Shown: positions 16,503 to 25,180, numbered from the stretch's first letter. The stretch: DNA of 64,000 bases from Lachnospiraceae bacterium (GCA_009779895.1 WRBB01000003.1:45800-109799); one strand, 5' to 3'. Notes: generated from the sequence alone by a model not told the origin. Translations and numbers: made by a program.

Positions 16503-17393
16503 ATGGAATTATGGTTTTTATATGCAATGGGTGCTGCAATTTGCGCAGCTTTAACCACAATATTAGCAAAAATAGGTATTCAAAATGTAAACTCCCATTT
16601 AGCCACTGCCATACGAACCATGGTCGTTGTCATTTTTGCTTGGCTTATCGTTTTTATCGTTGATGCACAACATGGTATCAGCACCATCCAAGGCAGGACA
16701 TGGGCCTTTCTTATCTTTTCAGGCCTCGCTACAGGTGCTGCATGGCTTTGTTATTTCCGTGCGCTCAAACTAGGTAATGTAAATAAGGTGGTGCCCATCA
16801 AAAAAAGCAGCACCATCTTAACTATGATTTTAGCTTTTATCATTTTAAACGAATCCATGACATGGTTAACTGTAATCGGTATGGTTTTAATGGGAATCGG
16901 TACATGGCTCATGTTGGAATTAAAAAAGAAAAACAGGGCACTACCCCAGGAAGAAAAAATAGAAAAAACCAGCAAAAGCTGGCTCTTTTATGCTATTCTT
17001 GCAGCAGTATTTGCAAGTCTGGTCGCTATTTTGGGTCGCATTGGTGTGGTTGACATGGATGCAAATCTTTGGACAGCACTGCGTACTCTGATTGTAGTAC
17101 CATTATGTTGGCTTATGGTATTCATTGTAGGTAGCCAAAAAAACATGCGAACCGTCACACCCAAAAGCTGGTTTTTTTTGATATTGTCAGGCATTGCCAC
17201 CGGCAGCAGCTGGCTATTTTTTTACCATGCTCTGCAAATCGGCAATGCCAGTCAAGTAATTCCCATTGATAGATTAAGTATTGTATTCACCATGGGCTTT
17301 GCAAGATTATTTTTGGGAGAACATTTTTCCAAGCAAAGCCTGTTTGGATTATGTTTATTAACAATTGGAACATTATTGCCTATATTGCTTTAA
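16503..17393 (+). CDS. EamA/DMT-family transporter
   Basis: A 296-residue protein with ten predicted membrane helices arranged as two EamA repeats (about 1-140 and 155-296). Each repeat contains the matching motifs FLIFSGLATGAAWLCYFRALKLGN and FLILSGIATGSSWLFFYHALQIGN in its third and fourth helices, showing internal duplication. A charged lysine/glutamate linker separates them. Drug/metabolite transporters of this type move amino acids, nucleosides or other small metabolites across the cytoplasmic membrane; the substrate cannot be named. It is divergent from the Lnr-like operon and convergent with the next permease, overlapping its stop codon region by four bases. Confidence 0.88.
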   Translation: MELWFLYAMGAAICAALTTILAKIGIQNVNSHLATAIRTMVVVIFAWLIVFIVDAQHGISTIQGRTWAFLIFSGLATGAAWLCYFRALKLGNVNKVVPIKKSSTILTMILAFIILNESMTWLTVIGMVLMGIGTWLMLELKKKNRALPQEEKIEKTSKSWLFYAILAAVFASLVAILGRIGVVDMDANLWTALRTLIVVPLCWLMVFIVGSQKNMRTVTPKSWFFLILSGIATGSSWLFFYHALQIGNASQVIPIDRLSIVFTMGFARLFLGEHFSKQSLFGLCLLTIGTLLPILL

Positions 17394-18541
17394 ATCAATG
17401 CGTGCATTTTTTTCTGACGTATTATCATCAATGTCACAGCAAATATCGCAATGCCAAATCCTAGTTGAATCAAAATGCCCTGCCAAAAGTCTCCCATCAT
17501 ATTACGATCTACTACATTTGCATGCCCAAGCATATCATTAATAGAAACATACCAATAGGTTGGTAAAAATCTGGCAAACGCCCGCATATTCTCACTAAAT
17601 GCTTCCAATGGGATAAAAACACCACTTAAAAAGCCAAGAAACATTCCAACAACACTAATCGCTCCGGTCAAACCGTAGTAATTTGTAATGACATTTCCTA
17701 ATAAAAAAGCAATACCTACCGCCACAACGAGCAAAGCAAAACTATTGACAACGCGCAATGCATTGACGGTGGTTAACATTTCATCACCAAAAAGAAGAAA
17801 AGGCACTGCAATTAACATACTCCAAAGAGTCACCGAACCCAATACACATCCCAAGGCCAATTGCCCATTTTGCTTGATTAATGACATGGATGCACTTTCA
17901 TTTCTACGTGCAATCTCTTTTTTATTCATTACAAAGAATATCGGAGCGATAGCGGTCGCAATTATTGCCAATATCGTAAACGCTGCAAAACGGAAAAAAT
18001 ATAACGCATTGTTTGGTGGATAATCTGCCAACATTTCTACCGTAATATGATTGTTTAAATCAACCATGGTGTTTCGCAAGGCATACTCCGGCGTAAAATC
18101 CGCATTGATATAGGTTGCCAGAGTGATCAAAAAGCTCTCAATTTGCCCATCTATATAAAAACCATTTATGGATTCCGGGTCTTTTATATTTTCCAAACGT
18201 CCCTGGCTTGGGTCAATCAAAAAATCATGCTCAAAACCGGCAGGAATGGTGAGTACATAAGATACTTCCTGAAAAAACAAAGCATCTTCAATGGCTTGCA
18301 CACTATTTTCAATTTCTACCAGTTGATGATATTCACTTAAAAAATCTACCAATCCTACTGATAAAGCACTTTCATCTTCATCAAATATTACAATGTCTCT
18401 CGAAACACTCACAAAATCCAACTGATTATTACCACTTGTATCACTAAATACAAAAGTCAATCCTACCATAATCCCAAAATAAATTAAAATACCAACTTTT
18501 TGACTGAGTAAAATTTTCCAAAAATACTTAAATACTGTCAT
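17390..18541 (-). CDS. ABC-2-type permease, second exporter
   Basis: A 383-residue ABC-2 permease with an N-terminal helix (about 13-33), an extracytoplasmic domain (about 35-185) and five or six C-terminal helices, the YhgE/LnrM-N long form. The segment FIPLEAFSENMRAFARFLPTYWYV near 310-335 is typical of the last loop. It starts within the last codons of the preceding permease gene (14-base overlap) behind AAGGAGG. The pair plus the ATPase at 19689 form a second exporter, structurally distinct from the short permeases of the first one. Confidence 0.88.
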   Translation of the reverse strand: MTVFKYFWKILLSQKVGILIYFGIMVGLTFVFSDTSGNNQLDFVSVSRDIVIFDEDESALSVGLVDFLSEYHQLVEIENSVQAIEDALFFQEVSYVLTIPAGFEHDFLIDPSQGRLENIKDPESINGFYIDGQIESFLITLATYINADFTPEYALRNTMVDLNNHITVEMLADYPPNNALYFFRFAAFTILAIIATAIAPIFFVMNKKEIARRNESASMSLIKQNGQLALGCVLGSVTLWSMLIAVPFLLFGDEMLTTVNALRVVNSFALLVVAVGIAFLLGNVITNYYGLTGAISVVGMFLGFLSGVFIPLEAFSENMRAFARFLPTYWYVSINDMLGHANVVDRNMMGDFWQGILIQLGFGIAIFAVTLMIIRQKKMHALI

Positions 18542-19673
18542 AGGTTTGCCTCCTTAAAATAATAGCACTTACCACACAGCAAACAACTGCAACCGCTAAC
18601 ATACCAATTAAACTTGTATTATAAATGCGATAATCACTGAAACTTCCCAACGAATAAAAAGCATCTGTCAACAATGTCAACGGATTAATTCTATCTAAAA
18701 TCAAGAAGTTCTCCCGCGTTAAAATGCGAATATCTATTACCATCACTCCACTTAAGAAAATCATAAGCATAACCAAACCACTTAGAATCATTTCTGAAAT
18801 GGCCGCTATTCCTTTGTAAATTATCGTCCCAATGAACATCCCTATGCTAATAGAGGCGAGGGAACCTACAAAAATAGCTAACAGCACCAAAGGAAGTTGG
18901 CTACCAAACTGAACATCCAGAACAAATATGTAATAAAACAAAGCAACACAAGTATAAAGAAATAAGAATGTAGAACTTGCTAAAAACTGTGGTATAATCT
19001 GTTTGATTTTATTGGTAGGTGTAACGGAACGTCTCGCTCCTAAGGGAGAACGATTGCCTTGCAACTGATGGATACGGCTCAAACCAATATGAGCACCTTG
19101 GAAAACAGACATTGCCAAAAATACCAATTTAACATAGATCAAAAAGTTCATCGTACCACGGCCGGCTTCTATTCCTTGATTAATATTTAATTCTCTTCCG
19201 AGATCTTCCACAGCTTGTGGAATCATCTGAGGATTGTTCTGCGCAATGGTTTCAATGGTGCTTTGCGCCTGATAGAACCGATTGGAAATCATCCGCAAAA
19301 CACTTTGTTGAATCCCTTCATTTGCTACAATCAAACGCAAATCATCCCCGTCCAAAAAATAAATACCATTTATATATTCTGCATTTAACTGCTCTTTTGC
19401 TTCATCCATAGACAATACTTCTATGTCTAACACAGGTTCTTTCTCCTCTGACAAGTGATAGAGCATTTCTATAAAAGCCGTTCCGCGATCCCCTTGTTCA
19501 CCCTCTTCTACCAAAGCAACCGGAATGGCTTGAAACGCACCGACATCATCACCAATGGCATGGATGACGATATTAAACATAGTGCCCATAAAAATCGGAA
19601 ATACAATAATCCAAAACATCCAATTTTTTTGACGCATTAATTTTTTAAATTCATACAAAAATGACCTTAACAT
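18528..19673 (-). CDS. ABC-2-type permease, second exporter
   Basis: A 381-residue permease of the same long form, beginning MLRSFLYEFKKLMRQKNWMFW with a helix at about 20-40, an extracytoplasmic domain (about 45-165) and multiple C-terminal helices. It and the following permease have similar layout and length, consistent with a heterodimer. The gene follows the ATPase gene by 15 bases and overlaps the next permease by 14. The extracytoplasmic domain resembles those of exporters for antimicrobial peptides or lipids in Bacillota; the specific substrate is unknown. Confidence 0.88.
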   Translation of the reverse strand: MLRSFLYEFKKLMRQKNWMFWIIVFPIFMGTMFNIVIHAIGDDVGAFQAIPVALVEEGEQGDRGTAFIEMLYHLSEEKEPVLDIEVLSMDEAKEQLNAEYINGIYFLDGDDLRLIVANEGIQQSVLRMISNRFYQAQSTIETIAQNNPQMIPQAVEDLGRELNINQGIEAGRGTMNFLIYVKLVFLAMSVFQGAHIGLSRIHQLQGNRSPLGARRSVTPTNKIKQIIPQFLASSTFLFLYTCVALFYYIFVLDVQFGSQLPLVLLAIFVGSLASISIGMFIGTIIYKGIAAISEMILSGLVMLMIFLSGVMVIDIRILTRENFLILDRINPLTLLTDAFYSLGSFSDYRIYNTSLIGMLAVAVVCCVVSAIILRRQTYDSI

Positions 19674-19688
19674 AATTTTATTTCTCCT

Positions 19689-20636
19689 CTAGTCCCTTAG
19701 TTCTTTACCTGTAATTTCTAAAAATACATCATTTAATGTCGGTAGTTCCGAAAGCACTCTACCATAAACCACTTGATGATCTCCCAAATAATTTAATAAA
19801 TTGGTCAGATTATGATTGCCTATTCGAAATTTCACTTCCAGTATTTTATTTTTGAACGTTGCTGCATTGACGTTCTCCAGATTTTGAATACGATTTAAAT
19901 GTTCTTTTGACAAATCTAAGATATCAATTTTGATGGTTTCGCCGGTTTTAATCATCGTCTTTAACTCTTCTTTGCTACCCTCGGCCAAATTCTTGCCCTT
20001 GTCAATAATAACAACACGGCTGCAAATCTGTTCTACCTCTTCCATATAATGAGATGTATAAATAATGGTTGCCCCTTTTTTATTTAATTCTAAAATATTT
20101 TCCAAAATTTGATTTCTACTTTGAGGGTCAACTGCTACGGTTGGCTCATCTAAAATAATGAGTTTGGGTTGATGGGCAATACCACAGGCAATATTCAAGC
20201 GTCGTAATAAACCACCGGATAATTTTTTTGGTAAAAATTTAACAAAATCATTCAATCCTACAAAGTCAATTGCTTCTAACACCATTTTTTTTCGTTTTTC
20301 TCTATCTTTTATATACAAACCACAGAAATAATCAATGTTATCATGAACGGTCAACTCATCAAACACAGCCACATTTTGGGAAACAATACCAATTTGTGCT
20401 TTGGTTGCATAAGCACTTGGTTTCATTGGCTTTCCAAAAATTTCAATACTACCCCTGTCATACTTCAATAATGACAACAGGCAATTGATGGTAGTGGTTT
20501 TCCCTGAGCCGTTTGGGCCTAACAAACCTAACACTTCGCCCTCTCGGACATCTAAATTGAAATGGTCAACGGCTACTAAGTCACCGTAACGCTTTACCAG
20601 GTTTTTGATTTGAATTACTTTATTTGACATAATCAT
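19689..20636 (-). CDS. ABC transporter ATP-binding protein, second exporter
   Basis: A 315-residue ATPase with Walker A GLLGPNGSGKTTTINCL, signature LSGGLLRRLNIACGI, Walker B LIILDEPTVAVDPQSRN and IYTSHYMEEVEQ, plus a C-terminal accessory domain. The signature has LL where most family members have MQ or QK. It is closely paralogous to the ATPase at 15380-16321. Two ATG codons, 20636 and 20630, both follow the AAAGGAG site; the first is used. The divergent upstream region carries a palindrome and a duplicated 22-bp element. Confidence 0.9.
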   Translation of the reverse strand: MIMSNKVIQIKNLVKRYGDLVAVDHFNLDVREGEVLGLLGPNGSGKTTTINCLLSLLKYDRGSIEIFGKPMKPSAYATKAQIGIVSQNVAVFDELTVHDNIDYFCGLYIKDREKRKKMVLEAIDFVGLNDFVKFLPKKLSGGLLRRLNIACGIAHQPKLIILDEPTVAVDPQSRNQILENILELNKKGATIIYTSHYMEEVEQICSRVVIIDKGKNLAEGSKEELKTMIKTGETIKIDILDLSKEHLNRIQNLENVNAATFKNKILEVKFRIGNHNLTNLLNYLGDHQVVYGRVLSELPTLNDVFLEITGKELRD

Positions 20637-20663
20637 AAAACTCCTTTGAAATATATGTTTTTA

Positions 20664-20772
20664 TTATCATGTGTTTATCTTACAACAGGGAACGTATTCT
20701 TTATAAGTGTCTGATGTCATGAATTGGATGTGACAAATGTCATATCTTATTTATCATGTATTTATCTTACAA
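20664..20772. repeat. 22-bp direct repeat flanking the exporter operator
   Basis: The 22-base element at 20664-20685, beginning TTATCATG and ending TTATCTTACAA, recurs at 20751-20772 with a single difference (G to A at its tenth base). The two copies are 87 bases apart and bracket the palindrome at 20731-20742. They may be duplicated promoter or regulator-binding elements in the divergent control region of the ATPase operon and the DUF554 gene. Confidence 0.7.
20731..20742. promoter_or_regulatory. Candidate operator of the second exporter
   Basis: TGACA-AA-TGTCA is a perfect palindrome; on the minus strand the wider site is GACATTTGTCAC, matching GACATTCGTCAC of the site at 16395-16410 in 11 of 12 positions. 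It lies about 95 bases upstream of the ATPase start. A NarL-type regulator from either linked two-component system is the natural candidate ligand. Confidence 0.5.
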
Positions 20773-20853
20773 TGAAGATGCATTTTGCTCTATCCTTTTC
20801 TAAATGTATTTGTTATAATGCTTATTAAGAAAAAATGAAAATTGGAGCAATCA

Positions 20854-21585
20854 ATGAGAGGATTGGGAACTATCATAAATGTTCTGGCTATTATTTTAGG
20901 AAGTGGGCTAGGACTTATTATAAAACAAGGTTTAAAAAAGAGATATCAAGAAATTTTAATTCAAGCCTGTGGTGTCGCTTCTATATTTATTGGTCTAGCC
21001 GGAGCCTTACCTGGTCTTCTTTATATTGGAGAAGATGGCGGTTTAGTTTCGGGTAATATTATTATTTTAGTAATTTCTTTAGTGATAGGTAGTTTAATTG
21101 GTGAGTTGCTTAACATTGAAAAAGCATTGGAAAAAGTCGGTGAAATTATAAAACAATCTTTGGCTAAAAAGCTATTCCCAAAAACCGATGACCGTTTCGT
21201 AGAGGGTTTTGTCACTTGTTCCTTAGTGGTTTGTGTAGGGGCTATGGCCATAGTAGGTTCACTTCAAGATGGACTATCCGGAGATTACAGCATGTTGCTG
21301 ATCAAGTCCGTTTTAGATATGGTAATCGCCATTGTTTTTGCCTCAACCTTAGGAATCGGTGTGATGTTTTCGGCATTATCTTTAGGTTTATATCAAGGGG
21401 GAATCACCTTATTTGCAGTTTTAATTGCGGAGAGCATCAGCCCTGAACTCATTGCCAACCTATCTAGCCTTGGCTCAGTTCTAATCTTTTGTGTCGGCAT
21501 AAATCTAGTTTTTGGCAATAAAATTCGCGTCGGCAATATGCTACCGGCCTTATTGGTGCCCATAGTTTATGCGATTTTCCTATAA
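20854..21585 (+). CDS. DUF554 family membrane protein
   Basis: A 243-residue integral membrane protein with about seven helices, starting MRGLGTIINVLAIILGSGLGLI, the usual opening of DUF554 (YqgA/YdfK) proteins. The segments FVEGFVTCSLVVCVGAMAIVGSLQDG and GVMFSALSLGLYQGGITLFA are strongly conserved in the family. The family is a predicted transporter or channel with no settled function. The ATG at 20854 is chosen because GGAG stands eight bases upstream; a TTG 12 bases earlier would lack a site. A TATAAT at 20814-20819 probably serves as its -10 box. It is divergent from the second exporter operon. Confidence 0.88.
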   Translation: MRGLGTIINVLAIILGSGLGLIIKQGLKKRYQEILIQACGVASIFIGLAGALPGLLYIGEDGGLVSGNIIILVISLVIGSLIGELLNIEKALEKVGEIIKQSLAKKLFPKTDDRFVEGFVTCSLVVCVGAMAIVGSLQDGLSGDYSMLLIKSVLDMVIAIVFASTLGIGVMFSALSLGLYQGGITLFAVLIAESISPELIANLSSLGSVLIFCVGINLVFGNKIRVGNMLPALLVPIVYAIFL

Positions 21586-21605
21586 AACTTGCATAATCGG
21601 CGCAA

Positions 21606-21621
21606 GCTGAACGGTGTCAGC
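21606..21621. repeat. Small hairpin in a GC-rich intergenic patch
   Basis: GCTGA-ACGGTG-TCAGC forms a 5-bp stem followed by GGCGGCGTTTTT, a weak terminator-like arrangement after the DUF554 gene. The patch at about 21595-21635 is notably richer in G and C than the surrounding intergenic DNA. Confidence 0.4.
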
Positions 21622-21662
21622 GGCGGCGTTTTTCGGCAAATCATATTGGAGGGATTTTTATT

Positions 21663-22460
21663 ATGAATCGGAATGATATCATTGCATTGGCGGAAAAATT
21701 TGTTTTTGACGCTCCCGGTAATTGTATTACTGAAACTTCCGCCTTACATCCAAAGTGTTCAGGATTGACAATATATGAAGCACCTATTTTTGCATTTGGA
21801 TCAGTAGATGATGCCCTATACCTAAAATATAAATCGTCTGATGTAATAGGGAGTCACTTTATAAGCCCTGTCGAATGGTTACCAAGTTCGAAAACGGTTA
21901 TATCGTTTTTCCTACCCTACAACGAAAGAATCAAAACAGCTAACGCAACAAATTGCCTTTGGCCTGCTGATGAATGGTTACATGGAAGATATGAGGGACA
22001 GCAATTATTAAAACAACTAACTGAATACCTCGTGAAAGTTATATCTGAATCCGGATTCAAATCTCTTGCACCTTCTATGGACCAAAGATATGAAAATATT
22101 GAATTTTCATCAAACTGGTCGGAAAGGCATATAGCTTATGCATGTGGATTGGGTACTTTCGGGCTTTCCAAAGGCATCATAACGAAAAAGGGTATATGCG
22201 GAAGATTTGGAAGCATTTTAACAGAATTGGATTTGCCGAAAGACAATAGGGATTACAACAATGTCTATGACTACTGTACTATGTGTGGCGTTTGTATTGA
22301 CCGTTGTCCTGTTCACGCTATATCTTTCGAACATGGAAAAAAATCTTTACTTTGTAGTGACTTCTTGAATGTTGTAAGAGAAAAACATAATCCTCGGTTT
22401 GGATGTGGCAAATGCCAAGTCAACGTGCCTTGTGAAAGTGGGATACCAACAAAGGCATAA
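21663..22460 (+). CDS. QueG-like 4Fe-4S protein (short, lacks C-terminal repeats)
   Basis: A 265-residue protein related to epoxyqueuosine reductase. The N-terminal domain includes CGLGTFGLSKGIITKKGICGRFGSILTELDL, matching the QueG G-x-x-G-KN region and the following 'GS..fLGeIlTdl' strand. The C-terminal part has a ferredoxin motif CTMCGVCIDRCPVHAI and cysteines in FGCGKCQVNVPCESGIP for a second cluster. True QueG is about 310-390 residues with further elements; this shorter form belongs to a group of QueG-like Fe-S proteins whose function is not established, some linked to corrinoid chemistry. It has an excellent GGAGG Shine-Dalgarno site and stands alone between DUF554 and the second kinase gene. 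Confidence 0.72.
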   Translation: MNRNDIIALAEKFVFDAPGNCITETSALHPKCSGLTIYEAPIFAFGSVDDALYLKYKSSDVIGSHFISPVEWLPSSKTVISFFLPYNERIKTANATNCLWPADEWLHGRYEGQQLLKQLTEYLVKVISESGFKSLAPSMDQRYENIEFSSNWSERHIAYACGLGTFGLSKGIITKKGICGRFGSILTELDLPKDNRDYNNVYDYCTMCGVCIDRCPVHAISFEHGKKSLLCSDFLNVVREKHNPRFGCGKCQVNVPCESGIPTKA

Positions 22461-22531
22461 AATGCTCTTTCCCCTATTGACGCTACAGATTGCTAAAATT
22501 ATCATTATTTTAATACATGCGAGGTATGCAA

Positions 22532-23599
22532 ATGCTCAGCCTGATTAGCAAACTCCCATTATTACTTATGGGAATTTTCCTACTACATACAAATATTTTT
22601 GAATACGCCTCTTTGATGGCTATTTTATCCATTATAACCTTTATTGCGCTTAATATTTACTTTTCCCGCAAATGGTTTACTTGGATGAGCACAGCATTTT
22701 ATTTGGCGATTTGTTTATTTTTCCCTTCATTTATGGTATTTATTTCCATTATTTTATTCCAATTAATAGAAATAAAAGCTTATAAACTTCTACCTGTACT
22801 TCTGATTCCTCTTATTGCCAGTTTTTCTGTTTTCTCTACTTTTGATTTTATTTTATTTTTGTTTACCGTTTTATTTGCCGGTTTTTTGAGTCTTTTGTGT
22901 ATACGTATCGACATTTTGGTTCTAGAAAATCAACAAAATCGTGATGAAAGCATTACATTACAACGAACATTACAAGAAAAAAATACATCACTTTTAGATA
23001 GCTACAACAATGACATCTATCTTGCTACTTTAAAGGAACGAAATCGGATTGCACGAGAGATTCATGATAATGTAGGGCATCTACTCTCTCGCTCTATTTT
23101 ACAGATGGGAGCTGTTCAGGCAATGAATCAGGATGAACATTTAAAAGAGACTTTGGTTGCTTTACAAGAAACCTTAGGATCGGCAATGGATAGTGTCCGT
23201 GGCAGTGTCCATAATTTGCGTGATGATGCCATGGATTTACAAGAAGTGATTTATAAAATGTTGGAACCACTTCATTACGAAATATCCTTTGCGTATGAAC
23301 TAACGGAAGAAATTCCCAATCCTGTAAAATATTGTTTTCTTGGTGTGCTAAAAGAGGCTTTGACTAATTTAACAAAACACAGCAATGCTACAGAAGTACA
23401 GATTGTTTTACGAGAGCATCCTGCGCTCTATCAATTACTCATCCATGATAACGGAAATAATAAACCCAATGCAAAAAGTGGTGGCATGGGATTAACCAAT
23501 ATGGAAGAACGGGTTAACGCTTTAAACGGACAGTTCCATGTATCTTGGCAAAAAGGCTTTCGTATATTTATTTCAATTCCAAAGGAGAACAATAAATGA
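22532..23599 (+). CDS. HPK7-type sensor histidine kinase
   Basis: A 355-residue kinase with five or six N-terminal membrane helices (about 1-130) and short loops, then a coiled linker, HisKA_3 domain with RIAREIHDNVGHLL (phosphorylated H178) and an ATPase domain with N-box EALTNLTKHSNATE and G-box GGMGLTNMEERV. The start at 22532 follows GCGAGGT by five bases; an ATG at 22517 has no comparable site. The response regulator gene overlaps its stop by four bases. The architecture equals that of the kinase at 12786, and it probably regulates the exporter operon at 17390-20636, which has no linked kinase on its own strand. Confidence 0.9.
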   Translation: MLSLISKLPLLLMGIFLLHTNIFEYASLMAILSIITFIALNIYFSRKWFTWMSTAFYLAICLFFPSFMVFISIILFQLIEIKAYKLLPVLLIPLIASFSVFSTFDFILFLFTVLFAGFLSLLCIRIDILVLENQQNRDESITLQRTLQEKNTSLLDSYNNDIYLATLKERNRIAREIHDNVGHLLSRSILQMGAVQAMNQDEHLKETLVALQETLGSAMDSVRGSVHNLRDDAMDLQEVIYKMLEPLHYEISFAYELTEEIPNPVKYCFLGVLKEALTNLTKHSNATEVQIVLREHPALYQLLIHDNGNNKPNAKSGGMGLTNMEERVNALNGQFHVSWQKGFRIFISIPKENNK

Positions 23600-24222
23600 T
23601 AAAAATAATAATTGTAGATGATGATGTGATCGTATCTTCTTCCCTTAAAACTATTTTGGAAGCAACAAATGAAGTAGAAATTTTAGGCATTGGACAAAAT
23701 GGAAATGATGCCGTGACTCTATATCAGACATATAAGCCCGATATTGCTTTACTAGATATTCAAATGCCCGAAAAAAATGGCTTGGAAGCGGGCAAAGGGA
23801 TTTTAGAAATTGATCCGGATGCTAAAATTTTATATTTAACTACATTCTCTGACAATGATTATATCATTCAAGCACTCCGTTTGGGTGCCAAAGGCTACAT
23901 TTTGAAACAAGAATTCACTGCCATTGCAACTGCTTTAAAGGCTGTCGCAAACGGACAAAGTGTCTTTGGTACAGATATTGTATCCAAATTGCCAACATTA
24001 TTACAAAACAACAATCCGTTTTCTTATCGTGATTTAGATATCAATGAAAAAGAAGAAGAAATCATTGTGTTGGTGGCACAAGGTTTAAACAACAAAGAAA
24101 TTGCAGATCAGCTCTTTCTAAGCGAAGGAACCGTCCGCAATTATTTAAGCAATATTTTAGACAAATTAAATTTAAGAGACCGAACCCAATTGGCTGTATT
24201 TTATTATAAAAATGTGAATTAA
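23596..24222 (+). CDS. NarL/LuxR-family response regulator
   Basis: A 208-residue response regulator: receiver with IIVDDDVIV, phosphoacceptor D54 in IALLDIQMP, and lysine in GAKGYILKQ; then a LuxR-type helix-turn-helix (about 145-205) with INEKEEEIIVLVAQGLNNKEIADQLFLSEGTVRN across the recognition helix. The recognition helix (LFLSEGTVRNYLSNIL) closely resembles that of the first regulator (LFLSDGTVRNNVSVIM), consistent with both recognising the related palindromes at 16395 and 20731. Coupled to the kinase by an ATGA overlap. Confidence 0.92.
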   Translation: MIKIIIVDDDVIVSSSLKTILEATNEVEILGIGQNGNDAVTLYQTYKPDIALLDIQMPEKNGLEAGKGILEIDPDAKILYLTTFSDNDYIIQALRLGAKGYILKQEFTAIATALKAVANGQSVFGTDIVSKLPTLLQNNNPFSYRDLDINEKEEEIIVLVAQGLNNKEIADQLFLSEGTVRNYLSNILDKLNLRDRTQLAVFYYKNVN

Positions 24223-24382
24223 CCTCCGGTTTCCTTAAAACACTAAATACGCCGATAAAGATTTGGCAACCAGTTTACTATTTCTCAATCCAAAAGTCAA
24301 CGCATTAATTTGTAGATTGTTTTTTATTTGCTGTAATAATATATGTTTTTATAAAACTTTTCTTCAAATTCAACAAACTCTA

Positions 24383-24429
24383 TTGAATTTAAAGATAAAA
24401 CGTGTATAATTTGATGTAACAGACATCAA
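24383..24429 (+). promoter_or_regulatory. Promoter and adjacent palindrome of the C39-like gene
   Basis: TTGAAT (24383-24388) and TATAAT (24405-24410) are 16 bases apart. Immediately after the -10 box, TTGATGT-AACAG-ACATCAA (24411-24429) is a perfect 7-bp inverted repeat covering the expected start of transcription, a typical repressor position. The 24223-24382 stretch upstream holds nothing else I recognise. Confidence 0.6.
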
Positions 24430-24481
24430 GGCACAATAAAAGTCGCCAAGCACTTGCTCTATTTTACAAGAGGTAAAAATT

Positions 24482-25084
24482 ATGATTAAAATTAAACATC
24501 CTGAATGGTTACATGTAGTGAAACAATACAAAACATTCTATGGCTTCGACCAAAAGTGGTATCGTAGAGTCTGGCGTCGTACTGCCGGCTGTGGACCGAC
24601 TTGTGCCACGATGACATTGATTTATCTAAACAAACGTAATAACTTAAAATTACCTTATAAAAATCAAGGTTACAACAGCATCGTCGATTCCATGAACAAA
24701 ATTTGGGAATATGTTACCCCAGGCTTACGTGGTTTAAATACGTTGGAGTTGTATCAAAATGGCATTGCAAGGATTGCTACAGAAAATAAAATCGAATTGA
24801 ATTTTCAAAAACGAAAAATTGATGCAGAAAATAAACCGCCTTTAGAAGAAGTAGTTGATTTTGTTACCCAAGGGCTCAAACAAGATGTTCCAGTTGGTTT
24901 CTTAAATTGGCACAATGGCAATGTGACCGGATTAGATGATTGGCACTGGGTTTTGATCGTTGCCATTGAAGGTAATAAAATCTTTTGTTATGACCAAGGC
25001 AAAAAACTAAGTTGTGATTTGAAAGAGTGGTTGGAGCATACCAAAAAAGGTGGCGGATTCGTTTATTATACTGCAAAAATATAA
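24482..25084 (+). CDS. C39-like papain-fold cysteine peptidase-family protein
   Basis: A 200-residue protein without signal peptide or membrane helix. The motif TAGCGPTCATM places a probable nucleophile C37 at the start of a helix (the CGP pattern of C39-like peptidases), with H155 in DDWHWVLIVAIEG and D171 in IFCYDQGK completing the papain-type triad; Q24 lies upstream, as an oxyanion-hole glutamine does. The middle part (60-120) is not recognised. C39-like enzymes cleave leader peptides or act as bacterial toxins or amidases, but this one has no ABC domain and stands alone with its own promoter and palindrome. Function is therefore open; intracellular peptidase is a guess. Confidence 0.7.
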   Translation: MIKIKHPEWLHVVKQYKTFYGFDQKWYRRVWRRTAGCGPTCATMTLIYLNKRNNLKLPYKNQGYNSIVDSMNKIWEYVTPGLRGLNTLELYQNGIARIATENKIELNFQKRKIDAENKPPLEEVVDFVTQGLKQDVPVGFLNWHNGNVTGLDDWHWVLIVAIEGNKIFCYDQGKKLSCDLKEWLEHTKKGGGFVYYTAKI

Positions 25085-25180
25085 TATTATCTTTAAATTT
25101 TCTGCTATTCACTTGAAATTATGATACAAACGTATTACAATGTGAGAAGATATTATAATTTCTATGAAAGGAGCACTAAA

